This document shows positions 18,403 through 27,450 of a DNA stretch of 64,000 bases, in pieces (within the stretch, counting starts at the first letter, position 1; each line of letters starts with the position of its first letter). The translations under genes were made by a program, and so were the position numbers. The notes beneath the pieces are model-generated. The model was given only the letters and a program-made list of their open reading frames with translations. It was not told the DNA's origin and ran no database searches. Location: contig CALOAN010000003.1 of the NCBI GenBank assembly GCA_942491345.1, positions 62,001 through 126,000 of the forward strand. Direction: 5' to 3'. The DNA comes from JAHEEL01 sp942491345 (GTDB lineage: Bacteria; Actinomycetota; Acidimicrobiia; Spongiisociales; UBA5794).

Positions 18403-18687
18403 ATGGTGTCCTTGATTGGTGAACCGTACCTCGATGCAATCGAGCCTTGGCACGAACAGGCTGCGTGTGCGTCCTACTCGGCGGACTTGTTCTTCCCGCC
18501 GAGTGATGTCCCGGGATCAACCCGCAGCGCAAAAGTGATCTGCGCCTCTTGTCCCGTCCAGGAAGAGTGCCTGACATTCGCGCTCGAAACGGGCCAATCG
18601 GAGGGTGTCTGGGGTGGTATGGATGCCGGCGAGCGGCGTCGCCTCCGTCGCCGGATCCGAGATCGCGCTCGTCGCAAGGCTTCCTGA
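18403..18687 (+). CDS. WhiB family Fe-S transcriptional regulator
   Basis: A 94-residue actinobacterial WhiB protein. The four cluster cysteines appear as AACAS, then CASCPVQEEC, and the GVWGGMD turn precedes a basic C-terminal DNA-binding segment (RRRLRRRIRDRARRK). The [4Fe-4S] cluster makes such proteins redox or NO responsive and they act with the housekeeping sigma factor. The start at 18403 gives the normal WhiB N-terminus (EPWHEQAAC). It sits between the DevR block and ppk2, all on one strand, fitting a stress-response cluster. Which WhiB subclass it is cannot be decided by eye. Confidence 0.93.
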   Translation: MVSLIGEPYLDAIEPWHEQAACASYSADLFFPPSDVPGSTRSAKVICASCPVQEECLTFALETGQSEGVWGGMDAGERRRLRRRIRDRARRKAS

Positions 18688-18730
18688 GCATCCCGGGAGC
18701 GGCGGTGGTTCTGCCGCTACGATTCCCGGC

Positions 18731-19501
18731 ATGAAGACGAAGGAATACAACAAGCAGCTCGCCAAGCTCGAGGTTGAGCTCGCCAAGCTTCAAGCCTGGA
18801 TCAAGGATCAGGGGCTCCGCATCATCGTTATCTTCGAGGGTCGCGATGCAGCGGGGAAAGGCGGGACGATCACGACGATCACCCGCAGACTGAGCCCTCG
18901 CGTTGTACGCACCGTCGCGCTGCCGGTACCGACGGAGCGTCAGAGGACGGAGTGGTTTCTCCAGCGCTATGTCGCTCACCTACCCGCGGCCGGGGAGATG
19001 GTCCTGTTCGATCGGTCTTGGTACAACCGCCTCAATGTCGAGAAGGTCATGGGTTTTTGCACCGAGGAGGAATACGAGCGCTTTCTGACCCTGTGCCCCT
19101 CGTTCGAGCAGAACTTGGTGGACGACGGCATCACTGTGATCAAGTACTGGCTGCATACGAGCGACGATGAGCAGGAACGTCGTTTCCAGGCCAGGAATAC
19201 CGATCCTAAGAAGCGGTGGAAGCTCAGCCCGATGGACCTGACAGCGCGGTCCCGCTGGGTCGACTACTCAAAGGCTCGCGATGTCACGTTCGAACACACG
19301 AACACGGAGTGGGCGCCGTGGAACCTCGCCAACCTCGAAGACAAGAAGGCTGGTCGGCTCAATGTGATCACTCATCTCCTTGGTCAGGTTCCATATGAGG
19401 ATCTCACGCCACCCCCGCTCGAACTGCCGGAGCGGCAGCCGGCCGGCGAATATGTCGAGCCCGACTGGAGTGGTCTCGAGATTCCGCAGACGTACACGTA
19501 G
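18731..19501 (+). CDS. ppk2: polyphosphate kinase 2 (PPK2)
   Basis: A 256-residue PPK2 family kinase that transfers phosphate between polyphosphate and nucleotides, usually making GTP or ATP from NDP. The Walker A GRDAAGKGG is at residues 37-45, Walker B-like VLFDRSWYNR at 91-100, and the lid arginines and PMDLTARSRWVDYSKA follow; length and layout fit class I PPK2. The ATG at 18731 is the natural start: the frame remains open upstream but there it overlaps the WhiB gene. It starts 43 bases after whiB. Confidence 0.93.
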   Translation: MKTKEYNKQLAKLEVELAKLQAWIKDQGLRIIVIFEGRDAAGKGGTITTITRRLSPRVVRTVALPVPTERQRTEWFLQRYVAHLPAAGEMVLFDRSWYNRLNVEKVMGFCTEEEYERFLTLCPSFEQNLVDDGITVIKYWLHTSDDEQERRFQARNTDPKKRWKLSPMDLTARSRWVDYSKARDVTFEHTNTEWAPWNLANLEDKKAGRLNVITHLLGQVPYEDLTPPPLELPERQPAGEYVEPDWSGLEIPQTYT

Positions 19502-19591
19502 CCCCGAGCTTCCAAGACGTTTGTTCGAAGGTCGTTGCACAAAGGGTGTTCCGCCATACACTCGTGTTCACCAGGACTCGCGGGGACACTT

Positions 19592-21403
19592 TTGCGCCGA
19601 ACACTGATCTCAATTGTCATCGCCGTGCCGGTCGTGATCGTGTTGATCATTGCGGGCACGTATGTGTACGACGAAGTCATGCACCCCGAACGCGTCGGGC
19701 GCAACGTCTCGGCCGCGGGTGTCGATCTTTCCGGTCTCTCGACCGAAGACGCGGTCGCCGCGATCGCTGCGTACGAGCAGCAGCTCGTCGAGACACCTGC
19801 AACGTTCGTCGTCGACGGCAGAGAGGTTGTCCTCGATCCGGCAGACGCGGGACTGGCAGTGGACGAACAGGCGATTGTCGACGAAGCACTGGCCCAACGC
19901 AGGGGTGGCGGGTTCTTTTCCGAGTTCACGGGCTGGGCCGGCGCCCGATGGGATCCGATCGTCCTGGAGATCCCCACCACCGTCGACAACGAGATGATCG
20001 AAGTTGTTCTCCATGGGTGGGATCGAACGGTTGTCGATCACCCGGCCTACGAGGGTGCCGTGCTCGTGGAGAACAATGTGGCGGTGCCCGAGTACCCGCG
20101 CCCCGGGGCCCTGATCGATCGGCCGCCCGCGTTTGCCGCAATTGCGGCGTCGCTCGACACGTTCGATCGACTCCCGACAGCCCTGCCGCTGACCGACCTC
20201 GAGCCGACGGTCACCAACCGCCAGATCGACGATGCCGTCGCCCGAGCGAATGACCTCATCGGAGAACCGGTGATGCTCTGGCGCGAGGGATTCGATGGTC
20301 GTCTGATGTTCACGTCTGCCGGACTCGCATCGGCTCTGCGGACTGAAGTAGTCGTCAATTCGCCTGCGACCATTGTGGTTGAGCTGGACGAATCGGCGTT
20401 GCGCGACCTCGCCGTTGACGACGTAGAGCGATTCTCGACGCCGCCCGTTGATGCATCGTTTCGTTTCGACAAGGACACCGGCGAGATCACGATTGTTCCT
20501 TCGAAGCCGGGCACGGTCGTCGATCTCGACGCGCTGCCCGAGGTCGTCATTGACGCGGCGTTGAACTTCGGGGTTGCACGAGTCCCGACCATGATCGGTG
20601 ACAAGGCCGCTCTCACAACAGAAATGGCCGAGGCCATGGGTCCGTTCGGAGAGGTGTCGACCTTCACGACCTACCACCCGTGCTGTGCCAGCCGGGTCAC
20701 GAACATCCAGAAGCTTGCCGATGAGATCGACGGTTCGGTCGTCATGCCGGGAGAGACGTTCTCGATCAACGAGACCGCAGGGAAGCGGACGACGGCAGAG
20801 GGGTATGTCCGGGCCGGGGCGATCATCGGCGGCGAGGTCTACTGCTGCGACAACCCCGCGAATGTCGGCGGCGGCACCAGCCAGTTCGCCACGACGTTCT
20901 ACAACGCGGTCTTCTTCGGCTGCTACGAGGACGTGGAACACCAGCCGCACAGCCTCTACTTCTCCCGATATCCGTACGTTCGAGAGGCGACCCTTGGGTT
21001 CCCCTCCCCGGACGTGAAGTTCCGAAATGATTCCGATGCACCCGTGTTCATCGACACGTCGTACACCGGTGGTTCGATAACCGTTACCTTCTACGGCAAC
21101 AACGGCGGCCGGATCTGCACATCGGAGCGCTCCGGCAACACGATTACCCGCGTGATGGCTCATCCCGACGGCACCACAACCACACAGTCGTGGACGTGGA
21201 ACTACAAGCAGCCCAAGCCGAAGGTGACACCGACAACCGCGCCGCCGGAGACGACCACAACCGTGCCGACGGATACCACCACGACGACAACCGTGGCGCC
21301 GACCACGACGGCTCCGCCCGTCGAGCCGCCGCCCGTCGAGCCGCCGCCCGTCGAGCCGCCGCCACCGGAACCAACGACGACCACGACCGCTTCTCCCGGA
21401 TAG
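19592..21403 (+). CDS. VanW family surface protein with Thr/Pro-rich tail
   Basis: About 603 residues. An N-terminal hydrophobic helix (LISIVIAVPVVIVLIIAGTYV) anchors it; two peptidoglycan-binding-like repeats of the YoaR type follow (GVDLSGLSTEDAV is typical), and a VanW domain at about 375-520 (FTTYHPCCASRVTNIQ, PGETFSINE, GGGTSQFATTFYNAVFFGCY). The tail is low-complexity with many Thr and VEPPP repeats, as in wall-spanning linkers. A cell-envelope role is inferred; the catalytic activity of VanW domains is not known. The start is uncertain: TTG at 19592 has GGGGA before it, while an upstream TTG at 19535 is also in frame. Confidence 0.85.
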   Translation: MRRTLISIVIAVPVVIVLIIAGTYVYDEVMHPERVGRNVSAAGVDLSGLSTEDAVAAIAAYEQQLVETPATFVVDGREVVLDPADAGLAVDEQAIVDEALAQRRGGGFFSEFTGWAGARWDPIVLEIPTTVDNEMIEVVLHGWDRTVVDHPAYEGAVLVENNVAVPEYPRPGALIDRPPAFAAIAASLDTFDRLPTALPLTDLEPTVTNRQIDDAVARANDLIGEPVMLWREGFDGRLMFTSAGLASALRTEVVVNSPATIVVELDESALRDLAVDDVERFSTPPVDASFRFDKDTGEITIVPSKPGTVVDLDALPEVVIDAALNFGVARVPTMIGDKAALTTEMAEAMGPFGEVSTFTTYHPCCASRVTNIQKLADEIDGSVVMPGETFSINETAGKRTTAEGYVRAGAIIGGEVYCCDNPANVGGGTSQFATTFYNAVFFGCYEDVEHQPHSLYFSRYPYVREATLGFPSPDVKFRNDSDAPVFIDTSYTGGSITVTFYGNNGGRICTSERSGNTITRVMAHPDGTTTTQSWTWNYKQPKPKVTPTTAPPETTTTVPTDTTTTTTVAPTTTAPPVEPPPVEPPPVEPPPPEPTTTTTASPG

Positions 21404-21619
21404 GCGCCCCCTCGCTACAGACCTCATCTGCCGCGATTCGGTCTCCCGGGGCGAGGCCCGACTGCGGGGCTGTCTCCCGGCCCCCCCCTCTGCGGGCCGC
21501 CCCCTCGCTCGACTGCCGGGGAGACCTCATCTCTGCGCGATTCGGTCTCCCAGGCCGCCCCCTACCGCCCTCGCTGGCGCTCGGGCACCCTCCCCACCTT
21601 CGGCGGTGGAGGGGAAAGG
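21404..21619. other. intergenic repeat locus between convergent vanW-type and cyclophilin genes
   Basis: No gene is seen. The segment holds a direct repeat of about 30 bases (21420-21449 and 21523-21554, each with GACCTCATCT and GATTCGGTCTCCC), C/G-rich low complexity, and a hairpin module described separately at 21546-21614. Confidence 0.7.
21546..21614. repeat. dispersed hairpin module, copy 1
   Basis: Begins TCTCCCAGGCCG and ends in an inverted repeat: CCCTCCCCACC (21588-21598), loop TTCGGC, GGTGGAGGGG (21605-21614). A near copy lies at 47777-47843. It abuts the stop of the leftward cyclophilin gene and could terminate that transcript. Confidence 0.75.
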
Positions 21620-22129
21620 TCAGCTCTCGGCGATGGTGACCGAGTTGATGGTTACCGGTTCGATCGGGCGGTCCTGGGAGCCGGTCGGATTCTGTGCGAT
21701 GGTGTCGACGACGTCCATCCCGTCCGTTACCTCGCCGAAGATCGTGTAGGCGTTCGGCAGCCCCACGTTGTCGTGGCAGATGAAGAACTGCGAGCCGTTG
21801 GTGTTTGGTCCGGCGTTCGCCATTGCCACGGTTCCCCGGCTGTACGTTGTCTTGTCGTGGAATTCGTCGCGAAAGCGGTAGCCGGGTCCGCCGGTCCCGG
21901 TGCCGGTCGGGTCGCCACCCTGGATCATGAATCCGGGGATCGTGCGGTGGAAGATGACGCCGTCGTAGAAACCGTCGCGAGCGAGGAACACGAAGTTGTT
22001 GACCGTTTGGGGGGCGTCGGCGGCGTAGAACTCGACGGTGATCTCACCGGCGCTGGTGTCGATCATTGCCGTGTAGGTCTTCGAGAGATCGATCGCCAAC
22101 TCGGGCGGGGCATCATATTGGGCGGCCAT
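21620..22129 (-). CDS. peptidyl-prolyl cis-trans isomerase, cyclophilin type
   Basis: A 169-residue cyclophilin that speeds Xaa-Pro isomerisation during protein folding. The core is easily recognised: FHRTIPGFMIQGGDPTGTGTGGPGY, MANAGPNTNGSQFFI and FGEVTDGMDVVD. There is no signal peptide, so it is cytoplasmic. The ATG at 22129 is preceded by GAGGAG, which decides the start; the open frame further upstream is not needed. It follows the DEAD-box helicase gene on the same strand with about 95 bases between. Confidence 0.95.
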   Translation of the reverse strand: MAAQYDAPPELAIDLSKTYTAMIDTSAGEITVEFYAADAPQTVNNFVFLARDGFYDGVIFHRTIPGFMIQGGDPTGTGTGGPGYRFRDEFHDKTTYSRGTVAMANAGPNTNGSQFFICHDNVGLPNAYTIFGEVTDGMDVVDTIAQNPTGSQDRPIEPVTINSVTIAES

Positions 22130-22224
22130 TGCGGCTCCTCGGGTCGGTTGCTGTGCGGTGAACCCTAGGGAGGTCTCGTTCTTGAACGACGGCGAGGTTC
22201 CATCGCCCGTTTCCGGGGCGGTAG

Positions 22225-23457
22225 CTAGAAACCGCGGCGGCGGCGGCGCTTGCGTTGCGAGCCCGGTTTGAACGGAGCCTGATCCTCGGGAGGTTGCCAC
22301 GAGAAGAGATCCGCGACCCGCTCGTCGTTCGAGAACATCTTGATGATCGGAACGTTCAATCCAGCGCGACGCTGGATTCCGAGCACCTCGTTCACCTGAT
22401 CCCACTCGACCAGCGTAACGACGAGACCCTCCTCGCCGGCTCGCGCTGTGCGACCCGAACGGTGCAGGTAGGTCTTGGGGTCATCGGGCGGGTCGTAGTG
22501 GATCACGATATCGACGCCTTCGATATGAAGGCCACGCGCTGCGACGTTGGTTGCAACCAGCGCCGTTGCCTTGCCCTCGCGGAAGCGAGAAAGCGACTGC
22601 TCGCGTTTCTGCTGCGGGAGGTCGCCGTGGATCGCGGCAGCGGAGACGCCGAGATCGCGGAGCTTCTTGTTGAGATCGTCGGCCGCCCACTTCGTTCGCG
22701 TGAACATGAGGGTCCGTTCCGCAGTGCGACTGAGCGCCGCCGCCATCTTGGGTTTGTCGAGGTGGTGGACCTTGAGGAAGCGGTGCTCGAGAGTGTCCAC
22801 ATGCTCGCTGTCGGACTCGACTTCGTGGCTGACGGGGTCGGTCATGTATCGATCGACCAACTCCTGCACTTGCGAGTCGAGGGTGGCGGAGTAGAGATAG
22901 GTCTGGTGATCGTCAGGGACCGCCGCCATGATTCTGCGAACCTGAGGCATGAAGCCCATGTCCGCCATCTGATCGGCCTCATCGAGACACACAACGCTGA
23001 TGTCGTCGAGACGCGCTTTGCGTCGCTCCATGAGATCGATCAGGCGTCCCGGGGTAGCAATGAGCAACTCAACGCCGGCATCCAGGGCGTCGACCTGGTC
23101 CTTCATCGAGGCGCCGCCGTACACGGTGACAAGACGGAACCCACGAGCTTCAACGAGGGGCTGAAGATCGCGTGTCACCTGCATGGCGAGTTCTCGCGTT
23201 GGTACCAATACCAGGGCCCTGGGGTGGAACGGCTCCGCCCGCTCGAGACCCTCCGCAATGGGGAGCCCGAAGGCGAGCGTCTTGCCGGATCCGGTCTTTG
23301 CCTTCCCGAGGACGTCAACGCCGGCAAGTCCGTCGGGGATCGTCGCCGCCTGAATCGGAAACGGCGAATCGAAGCCCGCGTTGATGAGAACCGCGACAAG
23401 TTCAGGTGAGATGCCGAGGTCGGCGAAGGTCGTGTCTGTGGCGAGTTCGTTGGTCAT
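22225..23457 (-). CDS. DEAD/DEAH box RNA helicase
   Basis: A 410-residue ATP-dependent RNA helicase. Q motif region (FADLGISPELVAVLINAGF), Walker A AKTGSGKT, PTRELA, DEAD box in VCLDEADQM, SAT, ATNVAARGLHIEGVD and HRSGRTARAG appear in order, and the protein ends in a basic RNA-binding tail (RKRRRRRGF). The compact two-domain length fits RhlE-type helicases acting in ribosome assembly or RNA decay. The ATG at 23457 is chosen at the first conserved residues; no Shine-Dalgarno sequence is obvious there, so translation may be leaderless. Confidence 0.94.
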   Translation of the reverse strand: MTNELATDTTFADLGISPELVAVLINAGFDSPFPIQAATIPDGLAGVDVLGKAKTGSGKTLAFGLPIAEGLERAEPFHPRALVLVPTRELAMQVTRDLQPLVEARGFRLVTVYGGASMKDQVDALDAGVELLIATPGRLIDLMERRKARLDDISVVCLDEADQMADMGFMPQVRRIMAAVPDDHQTYLYSATLDSQVQELVDRYMTDPVSHEVESDSEHVDTLEHRFLKVHHLDKPKMAAALSRTAERTLMFTRTKWAADDLNKKLRDLGVSAAAIHGDLPQQKREQSLSRFREGKATALVATNVAARGLHIEGVDIVIHYDPPDDPKTYLHRSGRTARAGEEGLVVTLVEWDQVNEVLGIQRRAGLNVPIIKMFSNDERVADLFSWQPPEDQAPFKPGSQRKRRRRRGF

Positions 23458-23567
23458 GATGAGGAGGTGGGCCGGAACCGGCCATTCACAACGGTAGCGG
23501 CGGGCACGCAATACCCCACCATCAATCAGGTAGCCTGACTGCGGAACAAGACCGGAAGGAGACCCAC

Positions 23568-23864
23568 ATGCCGTGTGGCTGCTGTCTGGTGGCGACCATC
23601 GGTTCCATCGTTCCGCGCCTGACACTGCTCTTTGTTTGGCTCTTCACGGATCTGGTCGATCGCGCGTTCGACGGGTGGGTCGCTCCGCTCGTCGGTCTTC
23701 TGCTGCTTCCGCTCACCACCCTTGCCTTTGTCTTCATGTGGGCGCCGGGCCGCGGAGTTACCGGGTTCGGGTGGGTCGTCGTGATCGTTGCGTTTCTCTT
23801 CGACCTCTCGTCGTACGGCGGTGGCGCCTACGGCCGCGGTCGCACCACGCGAGTGTCCGTCTAG
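23568..23864 (+). CDS. small membrane protein of unknown function
   Basis: A 98-residue protein with an N-terminal CGCC motif and three hydrophobic segments (about 8-26, 38-58 and 64-82), ending in a Gly/Arg-rich tail. GGAAGGAG lies seven bases before the ATG, strong support for translation. No family is recognised with certainty. The gene is divergent from the helicase and converges on the HAD hydrolase with only eight bases between stop codons. Confidence 0.75.
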   Translation: MPCGCCLVATIGSIVPRLTLLFVWLFTDLVDRAFDGWVAPLVGLLLLPLTTLAFVFMWAPGRGVTGFGWVVVIVAFLFDLSSYGGGAYGRGRTTRVSV

Positions 23865-23872
23865 CGGTAGTC

Positions 23873-24688
23873 CTAGCCGAGGACCCGTCGGAGGAGGCTT
23901 TGGCGTGCCGCCGCACGCTTGCCGGCACCGACACCGACTCCGAATGCCACCCCCGCCATCGCGGCCGCACCAACGGCAGCGGTGGTTCGCTTGATGACGG
24001 TCTTGCGCGTCCTGCTGAACTCGACAATGGGCCAACCACGGTGGTATGCGATGGCCTCGAGCGCCCGGTCGGGGTTCACCGCCACAGGATGACCGACAAG
24101 TTCGAGCATGGGGAGGTCGCCGGCCGAATCGGTGTAGGCGTAGGAGAGGGCCAGATCGTAATTGCGCTCCCTTGCGATTTTCGCGATTGCGGTCGCCTTG
24201 CCCTCGCCGTAGCAGAACGGCTCGGCAAGCTCCCCCGTGTACACGCCATCCTCGATGGCTGCGACAGTGCCGATGCCGCCGGTGAGCCCGATCGCGGTGG
24301 CGAAGTCTCCGACGATCTCAACCGGTGATGCCGAAACGATGAAGGTGTCGCGATCGGCTGCATGATGCAAATCGAGGAGGCCCCGCGCCTCGCGGCGGAC
24401 CTCGGTCTCGAGTCGCGGGACGATCTGTTCCCCGAGTTCCGCCATCTGATCGACGGGAACACCCTTGATCGCCTGGAGCACCCGGTTCTTGACGGCTTCG
24501 GTCTTCTCGTCAGAGGCCCCTGCGAAGAGGAAGGTCGTTGCGTTGGTTGCGTCGGCGAGGAGTTCACGTTTCGACACCATGCCGGCTCGAAACGCCGCAA
24601 CACCCAATGCAAAGACCGAGGAGCCACTGATGATCGTGCGGTCGAGGTCGAAGAATGCAGCGCCTCGGCGGGTCTCGGTCTCGCTCAT
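23873..24688 (-). CDS. HAD-IB family hydrolase
   Basis: A 271-residue HAD-superfamily phosphatase of subclass IB (phosphoserine-phosphatase-like). The nucleophile motif is AFFDLDRTI near residue 12, motif II SASP near residue 118, and motif III/IV is the late DLALSYAYTDSAGDLPML. A C-terminal stretch with an Ala/Gly-rich hydrophobic segment (AAVGAAAMAGVAFGVGVGAG) may associate with membrane. In actinobacteria such proteins are often linked to phospholipid or acyl metabolism. Its start overlaps the stop of the acyl-CoA dehydrogenase gene (ATGA), so the two are translationally coupled. Confidence 0.88.
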   Translation of the reverse strand: MSETETRRGAAFFDLDRTIISGSSVFALGVAAFRAGMVSKRELLADATNATTFLFAGASDEKTEAVKNRVLQAIKGVPVDQMAELGEQIVPRLETEVRREARGLLDLHHAADRDTFIVSASPVEIVGDFATAIGLTGGIGTVAAIEDGVYTGELAEPFCYGEGKATAIAKIARERNYDLALSYAYTDSAGDLPMLELVGHPVAVNPDRALEAIAYHRGWPIVEFSRTRKTVIKRTTAAVGAAAMAGVAFGVGVGAGKRAAARQSLLRRVLG

Positions 24689-26463
24689 CGCACTGTCTCG
24701 AGGCCGTCGGCGGGGATGGCGAAGAGCTCGGAGGCCCCGGCCCGCGTGGATGGCAGCCAGCCGGCAGCGCGTGGCAGGATCTGGTTGGCGTAGAACGCCG
24801 CGGTATCGATCTTCGCTTCGAGCCATGGGTCGCGTTCTTCGGCCGCCGCGGCCAGTGCCATGCGCATCAGGTAGGCGGCACCGGCGACCGTGCCGAACAT
24901 GTCGAGGTACGGCGAGGCCCCTGCCAACCGGTCGTTCGGGTCCTCGCAGGCGATCAGCCATTCTGTCGCCTCACGGAGTGCCGCTACCGCGGGGATGAGT
25001 GCCTCGCGCATGACGGCGAAACGTGGGTCGCTGGATTCGGCCAGCTTCGCGTCGAATGCCGCGATCTCGTCCAGATATGACCGAACAACGGCGCCCTCGT
25101 GCATGGGAAGCTTGCGCATCACGAGATCGATCGCCTGGATCCCATTTGTGCCTTCATAGATCGGCGTGATTCGGGCATCCCGGTAGTGCTGGGCAGCACC
25201 GGTCTCCTCGACGTAGCCCATGCCGCCGTGAACCTGGACTCCTAAAGAGGTCATGGCAACGCCGATATCGGAGCACCAGGCTTTCGCGACCGGGGTGAGC
25301 AAGGCGACCCGATTCGCCGCCTCCTGCCGACCGGCTTCGTCGGGATGGCGGTGTGCTCGCTCTCCGGCTGCGGCCGTGTCATAGAGGAGGCCGCGAGACG
25401 CCTCGTTGTATGCCCTCATGGTCATCAGCATGCGACGGACGTCCGGATGCTCGACGATCGGAGACTGCTCGGTCTTCGGTGTTCCGACGGCCCGGCCTTG
25501 GACGCGCTCCTGCGCGTACGATACGGCCTGCTGGTAGGCCCGTTCGGCGATGCCGAGTCCTTCGAGGCCCACCTCGCGGCGGGCCTGATTCATCATGGCG
25601 AACATGTAGCGCATGCCGTGGTTCGGCTCTCCGATGATGTATCCGACCGATCCTTCGAACGAGAGCACACATGTCGGGCTGCCGTGGATGCCGAGTTTGT
25701 GTTCAATCGAGACCGTCTCGACGTTGTTCCGGCTGCCGACGGCGCCGTCGTCGGCGACGAGCATCTTCGGGACAACGAACAGCGAGATTCCTTTCGTGCC
25801 GGGCGGTGCATCGGGCAATCGCGCCAGCACAAGGTGGATGATGTTGTCGGTGAGGTCATGGTCGCCCCACGTGATGAAGATCTTCGATCCGCTGATTCGA
25901 TACGTCCCGTCGTCCGCAGGGACCGCCTTGGCCCGCAGGGCTCCCACATCCGACCCGGCTTCAGGCTCTGTGAGCACCATGGTTCCCGTCCACGCTGCCG
26001 TGACCAGTTTCTCGAGGTATGTGGACCGCAGCGAGTCGTCGGCGTGGTCGCGTATCACGGTTATGGCGGAGCCGGTGAGCATCGGATTCAGCGAGAATGC
26101 AAGGTTCGCGGCGACGAACATCTCGCTGATCGCGAACCCAACCGTCTCGGGGAAGCCGTGCCCGCCGAATTCGGGAGGTCCCGCGACGGCGCTCCAGCCG
26201 GCGTCGACGTACTTGCGCCAGGCATCCTTGAAAGCCTCCGGTGTTGCGACGTCCCCGTCGTTCCACGTACACCCGATCTCGTCTCCTGCACGATTCGTGG
26301 GTGCAACAACCTCGGACATGAATCGGCCGGCTTCGTCCAGTGCACCGTCGATGGTATCGGGGTCGACATGCTCGAATCCGGGGTATCCAATCAGGCCGTC
26401 AAGGTCCGCGATGTACCGGAGATTGAACTTGATATCGCGCAGAGGAGGAGTGAAATCAGCCAT
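24685..26463 (-). CDS. acyl-CoA dehydrogenase (large, AcdH/FadE-like)
   Basis: A 592-residue FAD enzyme introducing a 2,3-double bond into acyl-CoA. N-terminal domain, then MVLTEPEAGSDVGALRAKA near 157-175 with the FAD-contact region, ITWGDHDL, and a C-terminal domain with QVHGGMGYVEETGAAQHYRDARITPIYEGTNGIQ (split here as successive motifs), where the Glu of YEGTNGIQ is the position of the catalytic base in related enzymes. The extra C-terminal domain gives the long-form length of about 600 seen in FadE5-like proteins. It forms an operon with the downstream HAD hydrolase and perhaps the small upstream gene. Confidence 0.94.
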   Translation of the reverse strand: MADFTPPLRDIKFNLRYIADLDGLIGYPGFEHVDPDTIDGALDEAGRFMSEVVAPTNRAGDEIGCTWNDGDVATPEAFKDAWRKYVDAGWSAVAGPPEFGGHGFPETVGFAISEMFVAANLAFSLNPMLTGSAITVIRDHADDSLRSTYLEKLVTAAWTGTMVLTEPEAGSDVGALRAKAVPADDGTYRISGSKIFITWGDHDLTDNIIHLVLARLPDAPPGTKGISLFVVPKMLVADDGAVGSRNNVETVSIEHKLGIHGSPTCVLSFEGSVGYIIGEPNHGMRYMFAMMNQARREVGLEGLGIAERAYQQAVSYAQERVQGRAVGTPKTEQSPIVEHPDVRRMLMTMRAYNEASRGLLYDTAAAGERAHRHPDEAGRQEAANRVALLTPVAKAWCSDIGVAMTSLGVQVHGGMGYVEETGAAQHYRDARITPIYEGTNGIQAIDLVMRKLPMHEGAVVRSYLDEIAAFDAKLAESSDPRFAVMREALIPAVAALREATEWLIACEDPNDRLAGASPYLDMFGTVAGAAYLMRMALAAAAEERDPWLEAKIDTAAFYANQILPRAAGWLPSTRAGASELFAIPADGLETVR

Positions 26464-26508
26464 ATCGCGAGGATAGGCGACTGGACGGCTGCCGGACACC
26501 AGTCTCGG

Positions 26509-26700
26509 CTACGCGTCGACGTCGACCTTTACTCGTTCGTCGTTCTCGGCGAGCTGGTCGGATGAGAGGAGTGTCCGGACATCGAGGGCGAAGTCCATGA
26601 CCCGCGCATCGACCCACATTGCGTTCTCGTCCAACCAGGAGTCGATGAACTCGACGGTCTGGAGAGTGTGAGTTGTTTCGTTCGTTCGTTCGGCGGTCAT
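26509..26700 (-). CDS. small hypothetical protein
   Basis: A 63-residue acidic protein, predicted mostly helical, with no recognised domain (start MTAERTNETTH, then FIDSWLDENAMWVDARVMDF). It lies 45 bases upstream of the acyl-CoA dehydrogenase gene on the same strand and has GAGAAG shortly before its ATG. Its composition looks protein-like but there is no family evidence, so the call rests on position and frame only. Confidence 0.5.
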   Translation of the reverse strand: MTAERTNETTHTLQTVEFIDSWLDENAMWVDARVMDFALDVRTLLSSDQLAENDERVKVDVDA

Positions 26701-26776
26701 CGCTTCTCGTTCGCTTGCTTACTCAAGGGTACGCCTTAGTCTTTCGTATTCCTCCTACATCGACCAGAGGATCCCC

Positions 26777-27313
26777 ATGCTCAAGCGTCATCTTCTTGTG
26801 ATCATTGCCGTCCTGGTTCTGGGCCTCGGAGCATGCTCGTCTGGCAACAACTCCGCGGCCGATGACACCACAAGCACCAGCACCGAGGGGGGCTATATGG
26901 CTCAGGACGGAGATCTCGTCGAAGTCCACTACAGCGGCACGCTCGACGACGGTTCCACCTTCGACTCGTCACGAGAGCGCGGCACGCCGCTCTCATTCAC
27001 CGTGGGTACGGGCGAGGTCATTCCCGGGTTCGACGATGCGGTTCGTGGTCTTGCCGTCGGCGAGGCCACCACGGTGAGGATGCTGCCCGCCGACGCATAC
27101 GGGGAGTGGCGCGAGGATCTCGTGGTCGAGGTGCCCTACGGGCCATCTCAAGGCGACGTCAGCGTCGGAGATGAGGTGTTCCTCAACACGGGGCAGCCCG
27201 CCGTCGTTCTCGAGGTCAAGGATGGCACGGTTGTGCTCGATACGAACCACTCACTCGCGGGCGAGGCCCTGACCTTCGAGATCGAAGTCCTGGCGATCAC
27301 CAGGCCGCAGTGA
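26777..27313 (+). CDS. FKBP-type peptidyl-prolyl isomerase lipoprotein
   Basis: A 178-residue exported foldase. The N-terminus is a lipoprotein signal with lipobox LGLGAC (Cys20), followed by a short Thr/Ser linker. The FKBP domain begins with DLVEVHYSGTLDDGSTFDSS and contains GEVIPGFDDAVRGLAVGE; a later insert region (DVSVGDEVF, HSLAGEALTFEIEV) matches SlyD-like FKBPs, which have a flap domain. It probably assists protein folding at the outer face of the membrane. A 7-bp array begins at its stop codon. Confidence 0.93.
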   Translation: MLKRHLLVIIAVLVLGLGACSSGNNSAADDTTSTSTEGGYMAQDGDLVEVHYSGTLDDGSTFDSSRERGTPLSFTVGTGEVIPGFDDAVRGLAVGEATTVRMLPADAYGEWREDLVVEVPYGPSQGDVSVGDEVFLNTGQPAVVLEVKDGTVVLDTNHSLAGEALTFEIEVLAITRPQ

Positions 27314-27388
27314 GACACGAGACACGAGACTCTAGATCCGAGACACGAGACACAGGTCGGGTCTCCGGTCTCACGTCTCGTGTCTCCC
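27312..27388. repeat. inverted pair of 7-bp arrays between convergent genes
   Basis: GAGACAC-type units (27312-27354) start at the stop of the FKBP gene; GTCTC-type units (27361-27386) face the leftward ABC transporter gene. After the array comes CCCTACCGCCCGCGG and GCGGGTGAGCG, a flank that recurs beside the array at 40468-40655. Confidence 0.88.
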
Positions 27389-27450
27389 TACCGCCCGCGG
27401 AGCCTGGCGGGTGAGCGATCCGAGTCTGGCGTGCGGTGGAGTCTCGTGGC

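Noticed and set aside
17153..18979. Long minus-strand open frame across DevR, CBS-BON, WhiB and PPK2 genes
   Set aside because: It opposes four recognised genes and has Arg/Ser-rich low-quality sequence.
19610..21427. Long minus-strand open frame opposite the VanW gene
   Set aside because: Gly/Arg-rich shadow frame of a recognised family; ends in repeat translation.
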